Source: Hymenopus coronatus (Eukaryota > Arthropoda > Insecta > Mantodea > Hymenopodidae). From it: 64,000 nucleotides of DNA. Under the pieces are notes generated by a model that did no database searches, was not told where the DNA came from, and was given only the letters and a program-made list of their open reading frames with translations. The DNA lies in NCBI GenBank assembly GCA_030762935.1, contig CM060882.1, positions 22,015,001 to 22,079,000 of the forward strand. Direction: 5' to 3'. Below, piece by piece: positions 9,878 through 21,265 of the stretch. Within the stretch, counting starts at the first letter, position 1; each line of letters starts with the position of its first letter. Position numbers and translations under genes: made by a program.

Positions 9878-11110
9878 CTGTATCTATTCGAATACAAGAC
9901 AATGTTCTTTTCCAAAATATTAATGTTCAGAACTGCGTGGTCATCATGCATTTGTGATATATGCTTCCCAAATACATACGGGGAAAAAGTAAGTTTCAAA
10001 CTTTGCAGGTACAGCAGTGACACAGCTTGAGGGAAATGGTATAGATTACTGCCAAGATCACGACACATGCAGCAGATTTTGAGCATTTCATTTCGTGCCA
10101 AAAATGAACTGTTAAGGAGCCTATGAACATTCTCATTGAAAAAAGATTAAGCTACATTCATAATGAGATGCAAGCGCAGATATAATGTAGCGCAAGTGCA
10201 AGGGAAGATCATTCACAATGCAGTCGTAAGCGTAACGCAAGAAGTTGGCAAGGGTTTCTGGATCTGCAAGTTACATGCAAATATCTTCCAAGTGCTCCGC
10301 AAATTTCAAATTGAATAACATAACCAATAATACCATATAAGAAAATTCACTCAATTTTTAGAAGTAAATTGCTATAAAATTACATACTGACAACTGACGC
10401 CCGCAGCAGTGACGTCACAATAATTGTTCATTCAAAATTATTGAAAATAGTACAAGCAGAGAAACTGCAGAAAGTGATAAAGCTACACATTATTATCTCT
10501 CTGCACCTTTGATTTATGAGAACCAAGAAATCTAGATGCAGATGGTAGTTACATCCATTAAATCAAAGGATTCGCAAGGAGACTGTCATAAACTCTTGGG
10601 GGAAATTAGAGATAGCGCTGCACTGTACGCCAAATATAAGATTATGCATGTGCACCAGGCCCTATAAAATCTTGCAGTGCGATTGTTTGTTATTGAATTC
10701 ATAGCCAATGCATAGAGAAAAGAAACAGAATTCCTCCTCTTTGCATGCAACGCAAGGATAGAGTTTGGAGTTTGCAAACTCTTGCATTGCATCTTGTGTG
10801 TTTCTATGTGAATGCTTACATTAATTAACATGAGTGCAAAGTCTTGCTTTTACGTTACATCTGTGCTTGCATCTCATTTTGAATGTAGCATTACTCTCTG
10901 AGACTAAATTAAAATTATGGGACTTCCTTTCTCATCGGTGGTTGCACATAATGTTATTTAGGAAGTCAATAGCCAAGCATAAAGTGAGAGGTTAGCTGCA
11001 TATTTCCCCTCCTTGGGCCACACATGCACTGTAATGTGAATTTACATGCAAACTCAAACTAGGTATGACGTATTATGTTAAGTATGTTGTCTTAACAGAA
11101 AATAGCATCT
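9878..11110 (+). repeat. Unclassified repeat R2, long copy split by a TIR element
   Basis: Left block about 9878-10130 and right block about 10900-11110 match the R2 pieces at 4.65-4.94 kb and 5.73-5.94 kb. A 740-bp element with its own inverted repeats lies between. The left end carries 'atctattcgaatacaagaca', which looks like a transposon terminus but which I cannot assign. No transposase-like frame is present. Confidence 0.55.
10152..10891. mobile_element. TIR transposon, about 740 bp, non-autonomous
   Basis: The left end gctacattcataatgagatg continues through 'caagcgcagatataatgta'; the right end is its inverted copy with few mismatches over about 40 bases. The body has frequent 'gcaag/cttgc' words and no open frame of transposase size. 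The flanks suggest a short TA-containing target site, but I cannot fix its length. Confidence 0.7.
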
Positions 11111-11511
11111 ATAAATAATCTCTGATGGGCATGCAACGTCTTTTGTTGTGGAAGGTGGGTTTTGCTAACCTTAACAAGTAGCAATAATAATGCTATGCTT
11201 TTAACATGATCTCAACCTGAGTTAGTGAACAGATTAAATATAATAATAAATTATTTTCAGGCTTTTAATATGGAAAATCTGCCACAAGAGCTGTGATAGG
11301 CAGCAACAATAGCTTTGTGAGCCCATTTTCTGACTGGGGGATGCATGATGTTGACCACATCTCCTCCCCATATTGGTTGAATGTTCACCCACCTCTGCTG
11401 TGCGTAAATGGGTATTTAGCTGGTAGTCAGGTTGCAAACATTAAATTCAGTGCTAGAAGAATCATTCTGATGTTTCCTTATGCAAGAAAAAGAAAGGCAC
11501 ATTTGATTTGG
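11111..11511. other. No recognisable gene
   Basis: Mixed AT-rich DNA. Open frames here have no recognisable motif. Confidence 0.5.
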
Positions 11512-11673
11512 CGACTGCATGTGAGATTTGTGGTGGACAAAGCGGCGCAGGGTCAGGTTTCCCCCACCATCTCATTCCACCAGGACTCCATCTTCATGTA
11601 TCATCAGTGTCATCGCCTGCGGTGCCAGAGCAGTAAAAGCGGGTGTTAAACACTACCAAAAAAAAAAAACATT
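11512..11673 (+). mobile_element. SINE family A, 5'-truncated
   Basis: Lacks the tRNA-like head. It keeps the body ('gagatttgtggtggacaaag', a C-rich stretch, 'gtaaaagcgggtgttaaac') and ends in a short A-run. Matches the full copy at 20.55 kb. Confidence 0.75.
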
Positions 11674-12425
11674 TGATTTGCATCATTGTGTTAATAAATT
11701 ATTCACTGTTTTGCAAATAAAAGGTGGACTGCTAGTAATGAACTTACACATTAAAAACAAAGACAAATGTATATTTTGACAGAAAAATCACTTTAAATCA
11801 CTCACTCTTCCTCTAATACTCTTACTGCATTACACAAAGTATAAAACAATAAATCATGTTTAAGCTCCAGTATTCTTTAAATACATTTTTTTCTCTCTTT
11901 CTTCTCTCTTTGTATTGAAAGGGTTATGGATGTCTGGCGTTTTGCAGTTGTTGAATTTAGTTTTCGTTTCAAATATTATTTATTTTTAAAGCATTATTTT
12001 GATAGACTTGTTTTCTTCTCCCACTTCATTTCAAACATTACAAAACTTACACATAAAAATATTGCTTTCTGACACTATAAACCTTCATTGGCAAACTCTT
12101 TCGCTCTGCTGAGCACTGTAACATTTGCTGTCTGACTCATCTTTGCAACTAAATGCATGCTCTTAAGAATTATTATTTTAAAGAAAATAATGAAAGGCCT
12201 AACAAAGAAATAAGTGTAAGCCAGTATTTCCAAATCATTGCATGGTGTCAAATAATAAAAGGGTTGATTGCCAAAATTTTAAATCTGTTCTTAGATGGTT
12301 TCACTAATGACAGAAGAGTTTATTTTCAAGAATTTTAAACTATCCTTACTAATCACTTCACTATTTGTATATTTGGCCAGTAATAATTCACAGGGATACA
12401 TTTAAAAGAAACTGAAAGCTAATTT
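11674..12425. other. No recognisable feature
   Basis: AT-rich. Nothing beyond short open frames. Confidence 0.55.
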
Positions 12426-12725
12426 TTTCTATTTAAGACCATTGGGGTGATTCCATGACCAAGTAATTAGACTGCTCACCTCTCACCTAGGTGGCCTGGG
12501 TTAGGTCCCAGGGAACCACATGTGGGATTTGTGGTGGGCAAAGCAGTATCTGGTGGTTTTCTCCAGGTCCTCCAGTTTCCCCTGCCATTCATTCCACCAG
12601 TTCTATAATTATCTTTCCTGTCATCCATTTCAGCTTCATTTCATATCATTTACTTCCTCATTTTCATACCAGGCATCAGGCTGATCACCCATCCTGGCTT
12701 CTCTCCGATACAGAACTCTGATGTG
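12426..12725 (+). mobile_element. tRNA-derived SINE family A, variant body
   Basis: A tRNA-like head with decayed A and B boxes (gggttaggtccc) is followed by the family body 'gggatttgtggtgggcaaag'. The 3' half differs from the 20.55-kb copy but matches the copy at 25.26 kb ('cattcattccac', 'cctggctat/cctggctt'). Confidence 0.7.
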
Positions 12726-13615
12726 TGAGTCATGGGGAGTGTTTCACAAAATAATATATCACTTCAACTCGTTCTCATCACTAAAATTGCTTTAAGAATA
12801 CGATTGATTTATCAATCAGTGTCATTTAAATTGGAAAGATATTGCGAACTTGCATTATCATCATTTTTTGCTTTTATGTAAATGCAAAAAAAGTGCCTCT
12901 ATCTATATGCTTCTATTGTGTTGTCAAAAAATGTTAGTTATGTTATTTAAAAACTGGAAGACACCTTAGATTTTGAAAAATAAACATTTTTTAAACAGAA
13001 AATTTTACTAACTCAAACACAATTAGACATACATGAACTATATTTGACATAATTTTTGTGCTCCCGAGCACTAAAACCGCGGAAAACCTAAATTTCATTC
13101 ATCATTAGCTTTTTTATATACTGGCAGCTTTGTGTAGTGCAAGTCATGAGACCAACGGTTGAAGCATGCCATACATTTTGTTTTCCAGAATTTAACTTCT
13201 AATCATTCAAGACTTTACTTATTGTGCATCAGAATGAATGAATTGGCCAGTAAAGCCAGCAGCAATAATTTGACTAAGGTATACGCCATAGCTAAGTATG
13301 ATACATATAGGTGCCTACGTGCTTCTGGCACAAGCCAACTCCGAGTATTACCCCATAATTTGCATACATTGTAAATATTGTTATGTACTTTAAAATGTTG
13401 TTACTTCTCCTTGCCAATAGGTAAATATTTACAAAACTTTTCCAGTGACAAGAATAGTTGTTAAAAGTAATTACATTATAGACATGTTAAATATTGAAGA
13501 TCTTCTATATCTATTGAAATAAATGTACATCATTATATAAGCAGACATTTTAAATAGAAAGACCAACATTTTAAGATAAACATATTTTTAGTGCAGCACT
13601 CTCATGTGGCAGTTA
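12726..13615. other. No recognisable gene
   Basis: AT-rich with no motif-bearing frame. Confidence 0.5.
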
Positions 13616-14189
13616 TGAGGGCCATCCAAAAAGTAACGAACTGTCGGGTATAACTAAGTAATAATGCTGCTAAAGACCTGAGCCAAGATGTCACTGACAC
13701 TTTGAGATCTTCGTCACTTGGGAAATCTTTTGCACCCAAAAGGCCATGTATGGTGTCCAGAGTGAAACACCGGTTTTTCTTAAGTCTTTTAACAACATTT
13801 GCTTTCAACTCCTCCATAACGATTGATGAACATCCACTCTGGACTTTATCATACACATTGGTTCTTTCTTGATTACTTGTAAATTATGTGCCATTTCCTC
13901 ACTGAAGACTCATTCATTGCATTGTCACTATACATTTGTGTTATTTGTATATAAAATTAGATTGGCCAAACTTTTGTGCATTCAAAAAAATAAATAAGTT
14001 TTTTGGCGTTATAAAGTTCATTGGCGTTGAAAAGATGGTATACCATGTGACAATAAATGTCTTAATAGAATGGAGATTATGTTGAGAAATAGAAGAAGGT
14101 ACTGTAACTTTGTAAATAAAGTATTGTGTTGATATCTTTCTTTATTATTAGTTATGCCAAATTGTTTGTTACTTTTTGGATGACCCTTG
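13616..14189 (-). mobile_element. Deleted mariner (574 bp)
   Basis: The ends read inward as tgagggccatccaaaaagta and caagggtcatccaaaaagta, flanked by TA on both sides. Internally only the transposase C-terminus remains, on the minus strand (RCFTLDTIHGLLGAKDF, SDEDLKVSVTSWLRS), like the closing segment of mariner transposases. The N-terminal and catalytic parts are deleted. Elements with both TIRs but no transposase can be mobilised only in trans. Confidence 0.8.
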
Positions 14190-14654
14190 TATATTAAATT
14201 TCTTTGAAATTGTATGAGAAGATAATCATATTCTATTTCTCTGATTGCTATGCCTATTTTTATTGCAGCACAATGTCACTTCCAAGGAAGTGCTGCACAA
14301 TTTTTCATGTAACGTAGCTGAAAGTTATAGTTAGTACATTTTGTAAAATCCTAACAAAAAATGATATCTAGCTTCATCTGGGACAGTATTTTCTTGCAGC
14401 CTGAAAGTAGCATATAAGTGTAATTTCTGTGATTATGTATTTTTTAATTTTATCTTTAGTAACAAAGAGATTCTAAGTTGAAAAACCTGTTATGTAATAT
14501 AAACAAGGTATGAGCAATATGAGGGAAGGTTTGAGTCAGAATAGAAACATTTTCATCACATATTACTTTGTTGTTGAAACTGATTGATTCAGTCAGTCTC
14601 TGAAGATTAGAGCAAAATGTACTTCTCAAAACCAGTCAGACAGCAAAACAAAAT
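14190..14654. other. No recognisable feature
   Basis: AT-rich; nothing recognised. Confidence 0.55.
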
Positions 14655-14790
14655 AAGTGATAAAGTAAGAGCTGAAGCTTTCCTGATGATGTATTAGCCA
14701 GGTAAGAAGATGGATGGACTCCCCACATTTCGAAGATGTACATTATCTTTGTCTTCAGTGTAAACTGATCAGAAACTGGCTAGAAGTCAG
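14655..14790 (+). repeat. Diverged PLE-type terminal repeat
   Basis: Carries in order 'agctgaagctttcctg', 'gccaggtaa', 'atttcgaagatgtac', 'gtcttcagtgtaaactgatc' and 'ctggctagaag', the same order as in the fold-back at 32.6-32.85 kb but with many changes. Confidence 0.6.
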
Positions 14791-16532
14791 AAAACTTGAG
14801 AGTTGAAATAATTGATGAAAATGTTCCTATTCCAACTGAAAGCTTCTCTTAAATTGAAATTTCACATCATTATTTCTAGCTTATCCAAATATAAGTTATG
14901 AACATTATATTTAGCTTGTTTGTGAGAGTTTAATGTTGGTGCTCAAGATAATAGCTTAAATTCTCCATAATTAATTCCACAAGCATACACATATTTGTGT
15001 AGTATATTGATTTACTTTTTACAGTTCCTTAGAAAGCAGAAATCAAGAAGAAGCTTGTAAGTTCTTTGGACTTGAAAACATGCAATAAACCCAAGGCAAA
15101 CCAAAAAGTTTATAAGAAGTTTGACTTAGTTTATGACAATTATTCTTTACTTGAAAGTAGAACATATACAAATAAGAAAGATGATAATTAATATGGTATT
15201 CGGAAGTTAGACAGTGAAGTCAAACAATAATTTTATTGAACTTTGAGCTGGTTGCTTCAGTGTGATTTAACTAACTTGAAGTTTAATAGGATGTGATTCA
15301 AAAGCATATTTCTTTAATTCTGAGCTTATTGAAACTGGCTCAAAATGCAGTTAAATTATTAAGATTTGGAGCAGTAGTTTTAGGATGCCCTTTGTATGGG
15401 AGCTATTTTATAAACTGTAAATTTTCGCATGTGTGGTTGCAATTGGTTTTATTTTCAGAATTATAAGTTCTACTGAAATAATTACTATTGTTGAATTTCA
15501 TTAAGTAAATTCTGTGTATTTCTTAAACCAGAATATTTTACTCCATAATTTTCATTCAGTTTTGAGACTCCTCAGTGGTTTCAGATTTACAAGTTTTGAT
15601 AATATATATTTCCTGTGTAGCAAAATTTCAAGAATGAAACTTTTATTTCTACATTCTGAATTAGTAAGACTTTTGCTAGTAGCACATAGTTATTATTTAA
15701 AGTATTATTTATTATCTAATTGCCAGGGAGTTATTGCGTTAGATCGACTTCAGATACTATTTATTTTAAATTTTTTCAATTTGCATCTCAAGGAGCTATT
15801 ATCCATGTACTTATGAAACTTTCCTATTTATCTGTGTATTCTCACAGAAAATTTAGGCTCTACCTTGCACAGTTTTTATTACTTCTACACTCTCTTTCAA
15901 TGATTTTCAGCAAACTTCTCTTTGCTGATGTTAATGGTCTGCTACTTATAAAGTTATTATGGCAACTGCGCTCTAAGCTTGGTGATTCTGCTTCTCTCAC
16001 GTTAGGTTTATATTGTTGCATTATTTCTCTGCTAGCTTCTTTCATTTATTTTTACATCACTTATTTTGATGACTTATTTTATATTAAACACTTATTTTAG
16101 TTGTTTGTGGTTGTTTTTATTTTACAGTTATTTAATATATTTTTTTATTGAATTTAAATTATTACAACTTTCCTATTGTAGTTGTTTCTAAATTTTCTTC
16201 TTGAGTTGATGTAGATAAAGTATATAATTCCTTTTTCATGGTAATAGGTATGCACCTGTTTTGATTTTTACTTAATGAATACATTTTTGTGTATTAGTTA
16301 CCTAGTTGAACTTTGATATAAACTTGCTCTGTGACGGATTCCCGCTACAGATCACATAAGTTATGTATACTGGATGGGGGAGATATACATAAATGTCTTC
16401 TGCTTATGAGATGGTTCTGTTTGAAGGGACACATGAAAAATTATAACATTTTAGTATTAATGCTCAGTTCAATAAAAAACAAATTCACAATGCTTTTTAT
16501 GGTATTATATTATACATTATTATATTAATTTT
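14791..16532. other. Long AT-rich stretch without recognised genes
   Basis: Open frames of up to 126 codons near 15.5-16.1 kb are low-complexity hydrophobic translations of T-rich DNA, without a known motif or convincing splice sites. Confidence 0.5.
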
Positions 16533-16890
16533 TACTTTTGCTACCACATATGTGTATATGTAGAGAAGGTATTGTATTCCATCCAAAAATTCTATACCAA
16601 TATTTCACTAGAAATACATTTTTGAGGACCCTGGAATAAAAAGCATTATTTTTAGAAAAAGATCCTCTGTGTGCTTGTGCATGCATCTTTAAATGCCAAA
16701 TTTACATAAAAGATTTTTTGAAAGTTTTCAATTTCCTCTATGTAACAATTTTGATTAAAATGCCATATACTAAAGACATTTTACATTACAAATAAAATGT
16801 ATGTTTTGAATTTTCTGAAAATATCCTCTAAAGTCCTCTTCATTCTGGATAGCTTTTGCATAACTGGTACGCTGTAAGAGATTGAACTAT
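16533..16890 (+). repeat. Repeat family X, partial and diverged
   Basis: Keeps the head (tagagaaggtattgtattcc), the middle (gattaaaatgcc, aaaatgtatgttttgaattt) and 'ctggtacgctgtaagagat'. Lacks the section around the TG tract and the last 300 bases. Confidence 0.8.
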
Positions 16891-17759
16891 TGTTCTATGT
16901 AGTTATTTGAGAGTGTTAAAAAATGAATAAAATTGATGTCCGAGTCACCTAAGCAAATTTCAATAATGTATTACTATTTCTAACTTCTTTTTGTCTATTA
17001 ATGAAAGTATAGTGGTTAGAAATTACTTTCAGTACACAATATGATAAATGTAGGGCTATAATTGGAAGACAAAACACTACCAAACATTTTAACCCTTCTG
17101 TGACAACTCTAAAGGCTGGGGTTTGGTCTTGATTTCTGCTTAATTTACCTGCTAATATATATTTTTATGAGATTTATTTTATATTATAATTACTTCAGCT
17201 TAGTACACAACAATCTCATTTATATGGACTAGGCGATACCAGAAATAATCCAGTTACTCCAGAAACAAACTTTGATCTATGATAGTGAAATTTAGATCCC
17301 TGCAAAAGTAGAAGAGAGAATAATTGAAAGCTGTCTGTGTGTCATGAAAACTAATGAGACAAAAGCTCTCACACTATAGTTTTGTTATTCTGTGACATGG
17401 TAAAGATTACTTACTGTTAACTTGAAGCATTTAACCGACCGCAATCTCTTTGCTACTTTTAGTGCCAACATTCCAACCATATATATTCATACTATTTGTC
17501 AAAGGATACACATATAGTATTGTGGTAAAAAAGTAAACAAAAATGAATCTGGATAAATGAGGTTCTTGTGTATTCTAAGAATAGTGTAATACAGACATCA
17601 CCAACTTGCTTGAATTTGGGCTAGAGAAAGCAGGTTTGCTCTGTTCCTGCAGTGACAACAGTGTATCAGTTTATAATATTGGGAAGACAAAGCAATCCAA
17701 CATCCGGGTCATGGACTACTACGTTTATACCTGCCCAGGAGGAATCTTTTTTATATATA
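16891..17759. other. No recognisable gene
   Basis: AT-rich. A 73-codon frame near 17.6 kb runs into the Tigger element and is not credible as a gene. Confidence 0.5.
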
Positions 17760-18355
17760 CAGTGGAACCTCACTTATACGTTTTTCAAGGGAGACTACTA
17801 AAATACTGTATAAATAAGAAAACGTGAAACTGATTTTCTCTTCTGGTATGGACTTCATCCAGAATTTTTAATTTTTCACCAAGAGTTAAGGATTGTCTTG
17901 TTTTCTTCCTTGCTGGTTGATATTCACACATGCAACTCGAAACTCCACATGTTTGTAACTGAAAACTGTTGGAACGATATGACGACAATGAAAGGATAAA
18001 TGACAATGAAAGCAGCACACTAGCAGTACTCGACTTAAAGCTGAGAAGTGACTTTGGAACCAAGGTTAATAGTTTGTTGGAATGATATGACGACAATGAA
18101 ACAATAAGCATCAATGAAAACCACAAACCAAACAATTCCAAGGCTATACTCAGCAAGCATACCGCCATACGTTTTTTTAAAAACGTATAAATGGGTACAT
18201 TTTGCGTATGGGGTTCAGAAAAAGTGATGCATTACCGAGAAAACATATACCAAAAAAGTATAATTGAGCAAATTTTTAATGGATTGGTCCCTAAAATTTT
18301 AGCGTATATGTGTGAAAAATGTTGAAGTGAATAACGTATAAGGGAGTTTCAACTG
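17760..18355 (-). mobile_element. Internally deleted Tigger/pogo transposon (596 bp)
   Basis: The termini CAGTGGAACCTCACTTATAC (left) and the inverted right end CAGTTGAAACTCCCTTATAC are flanked by TA on both sides, as in pogo/Tigger. On the minus strand a short frame reads RKKTRQSLTLGEKLKILDEV, the start of the CENP-B-like DNA-binding domain of Tigger transposases. The DDE domain is missing. A 24-base internal motif around 'gatatgacgacaatga' occurs twice (about 17977 and 18084). Confidence 0.8.
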
Positions 18356-18610
18356 TAGAAAGTTTTGAAATAAGTATTTAGTTTGCAGTACTCAGAAAAT
18401 TCAGTTTGCAACGTAATTATGCAACCCATGTAACTGAGGATTACATTTACGAAGGAAAAGGTTGCTTCTTTTGAATTGTAGTAGATAGTAATTATCAAGT
18501 TGCCTGTTCATATTCACTGCTATAAATGTGAAAGGTTTTTGTTACCAAGTAATTCTCACACTATATAAATGCTAAGGCTTTAATGGCTGGTGTTAATCAC
18601 GGATAGCAGC
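18356..18610. other. No recognisable feature
   Basis: AT-rich. Confidence 0.5.
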
Positions 18611-18790
18611 TGCACTGTGATTGGCGGAAGCGCAGCCAATAGGAGGGAATTGGGTGGTTTCTTTCCTGCATATAAATATTACCAGTATTGCACAAAGTGC
18701 TACTCTGGCTATTCCAGCCATGAGTCGACCTCTGAAGATGCCCATGGAAAGACGGGCATCATCTAGACTTGGCCAAAAAGTCCAAAAAAT
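18611..18790 (+). promoter_or_regulatory. PLE LTR-like promoter region
   Basis: An inverted CCAAT (gattggcgg, about 18620), a CCAAT (gccaatagg, about 18636) and a TATA-like tataaata (18671) lie in a locally GC-richer block. CTGAAGA (18732-18738), a short stem TGCCC/GGGCA and more follow. This is the architecture of PLE terminal repeats in arthropods, where promoter and hammerhead-like motif sit together. No coding PLE remains next to it. A host promoter is an alternative. Confidence 0.4.
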
Positions 18791-20544
18791 TCATTCTAAT
18801 TCTCATACTGTTAGTATTACAATGTGATTGCAATGGTAGTGACCAAGTTAAGGAGCTTGTTATTTTACTATATTAATACTATAACTATTGTTCTTTGCAA
18901 TTATTTGTATATGACTAGCAATTACCACTAAGTCTATGTATGTGTTCATATCAGAAATATGTATTCTAAAAGAGCAACTATTCTACCAATCAGGAACCTA
19001 ATATAATTATATTAACCTATGAACGGTAGATTAGATGCTTCATATGTAAAATGTTGCATACTGCCACTGCAATGAAGTAATTATCGGTTCTTGTTTTCTG
19101 CACAGTTGGCCATGCAATGCTCACAGGAGCATCAAGCAAAGTTGCTCTCTCTGCTTTACTCAAAGAGCAGCCAGTTGATGATGACTGGTGTAGATATGAC
19201 TGAAATGTATGAAAGGTCACATTTCTAGTTAGATTATCCATGATATATGTATCCAGCTACTCATGCCCAATGTAATTTGTATAACTTATAGTTCATTCTG
19301 CAGAAATGCTAGCAGGTTTTTAAAGCAAGTAGAAGTTGTGGTAGAGGTATACTTTTCTGTAAGCACAATTTCATTGCCAAAATAATTGGTGCAAACCAAA
19401 AAATTGTATTCTGTCCATAAAATCACCATGGCAATAAATATTTGACAATAAGAGCTGAAAGGACAAATTAATCTTGTCTTGATCTTGTAGAAGCATTCAG
19501 TCAGATGCATCAGCTGTGTATTAATCAATGTTTTTGTTTTGGTCAAGATCAGGGATGTAGTTGTAGGTTTTTTAGACTTGGAATGCTATAACTTACTTTT
19601 TAGATAGTTGATGCTACCAGATGTCAGTAGTTTTAGTGCTATAAAATTATAACACTCAAATGTAGCCAACTTTGGTTTGTGCGTTCATGGCCTCATTCAA
19701 GTAGGCTATGACTCTGAAAGCTTGTATCGACCCATAAAATAATGAATGATTTCAATGTCATGAACATGGAATCTGCTGAACCAGATGGAATTGTACAAGC
19801 CGTGGAGAGAGCAAACTTACGACTGCTTCACTGCCTCCGTTGTATAGAATGTTCTAGATCTGTACGAATAACTCATCTTGTTATCAACACTGAAGCTAAG
19901 CAAGGCAACAACTGAATATCGCAGACCATTAACCATTAACTCCATGAAATAGGTAAAACAATATATTTATAATATATCTATAAATATTTAGAACTAAGGA
20001 AAAAAATGTATGACACACGTGTTAAAATTGTTTTATATTGTTGGTAGGATTACTGTACTCGGTCTACGGCCTCGTTTCGCAAGCTTCCTACTCACAATAT
20101 AAAACACCATTTTTACCACTTGTATCATAAATAACTATTCTAAGTCATATTGAAAAAAAATTGGCCTTGTTTTAGGTTATGCAAATTATAGGCCCATATG
20201 ATTCCTAAAATTATTATTTTGAATATGTTTTAGGTTATGTAAACTATATACTATACTAGGTGCGCACTTTTTCTTGGGCACTCAGCTCTGTTGTCTTCAT
20301 ATTTGGTAAGTTTCATGCAATTTCGGAAGCAGAGCAAAGTAACAACATTGACATGAAGTATGCTATACACCCAGATATCAAGTGACTTCACTTCCATTTT
20401 GTCTATAGATCCCAGAGATCACACACATGCATGTGAGTTTAATAATTCAGCTAGTTTATGGTAAAACTATTGGGTAACCAATTCACCATAATGGCTGAGG
20501 GCCTCAATTAAAGATACTTTCTTTGTTTGACAACACTGTCTAAA
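18791..20544. other. No recognised gene; weak 5S-like patch
   Basis: Open frames on the minus strand near 19.0-19.5 kb carry no known motif. At about 19845-19915 a patch ending 'actgaagctaagcaaggc' resembles the box A region of 5S rRNA, but the preceding bases align poorly. Confidence 0.35.
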
Positions 20545-20771
20545 GACAGGCAAGCTGTGCGTGGCTGAGTGCTTAAACCGCTAGCTTCTCAACTAGGCAG
20601 CCCAGGTTTGATCCCAAGTGACCACATGTGGGATTTGTGGTCGACAAAGCAGCACAGGGATGGGTTTTCTCTGGGTTCTCCAGTTTCTCCCACCATCGCA
20701 TTACACCAGTGCTCCATCTTCATTCCATGTATCATCTGTGTCATTGCCTGTGGTAAAAGCAGGTATTAAAC

Positions 20772-20803
<32 letters not shown>
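20545..20803 (+). mobile_element. tRNA-derived SINE family A, full length
   Basis: The head 'gcgtggctgagtgcttaaac' (A box) and 'aggtttgatccca' (B box) sit at tRNA spacing. The shared body (gggatttgtggt, gacaaagcag) and 'ggtaaaagcaggtattaaac' follow, ending in an approximately 25-base poly(A). This is the reference copy for family A here. Confidence 0.85.
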
Positions 20804-21265
20804 CAGGCAGAGGAGCTCTCTCACTTCCTTCTAGCCCTCAGTTACCCATAAAACTGGTTCCCAAGAAAAGTTACATACTACATGGTGAGTTCCTAAAAAT
20901 ATGTATCACCACAAATATTTCTGAAGCAAAAATATGAATTAAAACAGCTTTTACAGAGGGCGGGACTCATTAAAGTAGATGACATAGATAATTAAAATAT
21001 AAACAAATATGAATTTCAATATAAACTTAAAAAGGGTATTAAAATTTTTTTGCAACCAACCTAACCATTGTTCAAATATAATGGGTATAAAAAAAGTAAC
21101 TAACATAGCTTGGAACAATGGACATTAAGTTATCAAAATACCATTTTTATTCATGATCTGCTTTGCAAGAAATGTTATCAATGTCATCACTGATGAAGCA
21201 AGTTTATGTACTGTTCCTCTAACCGCAAGTGTTCATACTTGATGGTTTGGAGTAGCTATCATGTA
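20804..21265. other. No recognisable gene
   Basis: AT-rich. Confidence 0.5.

Noticed and set aside
15514..16100. Overlapping 100- and 126-codon hydrophobic frames
   Set aside because: T-rich DNA gives hydrophobic translations; no motif or convincing splice sites.
17088..17480. TTAACC words near 17.09 and 17.43 kb with 'ttttagtgccaacattcc' as a second piggyBac
   Set aside because: The ends do not pair as inverted repeats and lack TTAA duplication in the right places.
17606..17827. 73-codon frame with 'GLLCSCSDNSVSVYNIGKT'
   Set aside because: It runs into the left end of the Tigger element and has no splice support. The resemblance of 'NIGKT' to GIY-YIG sequence is too short.
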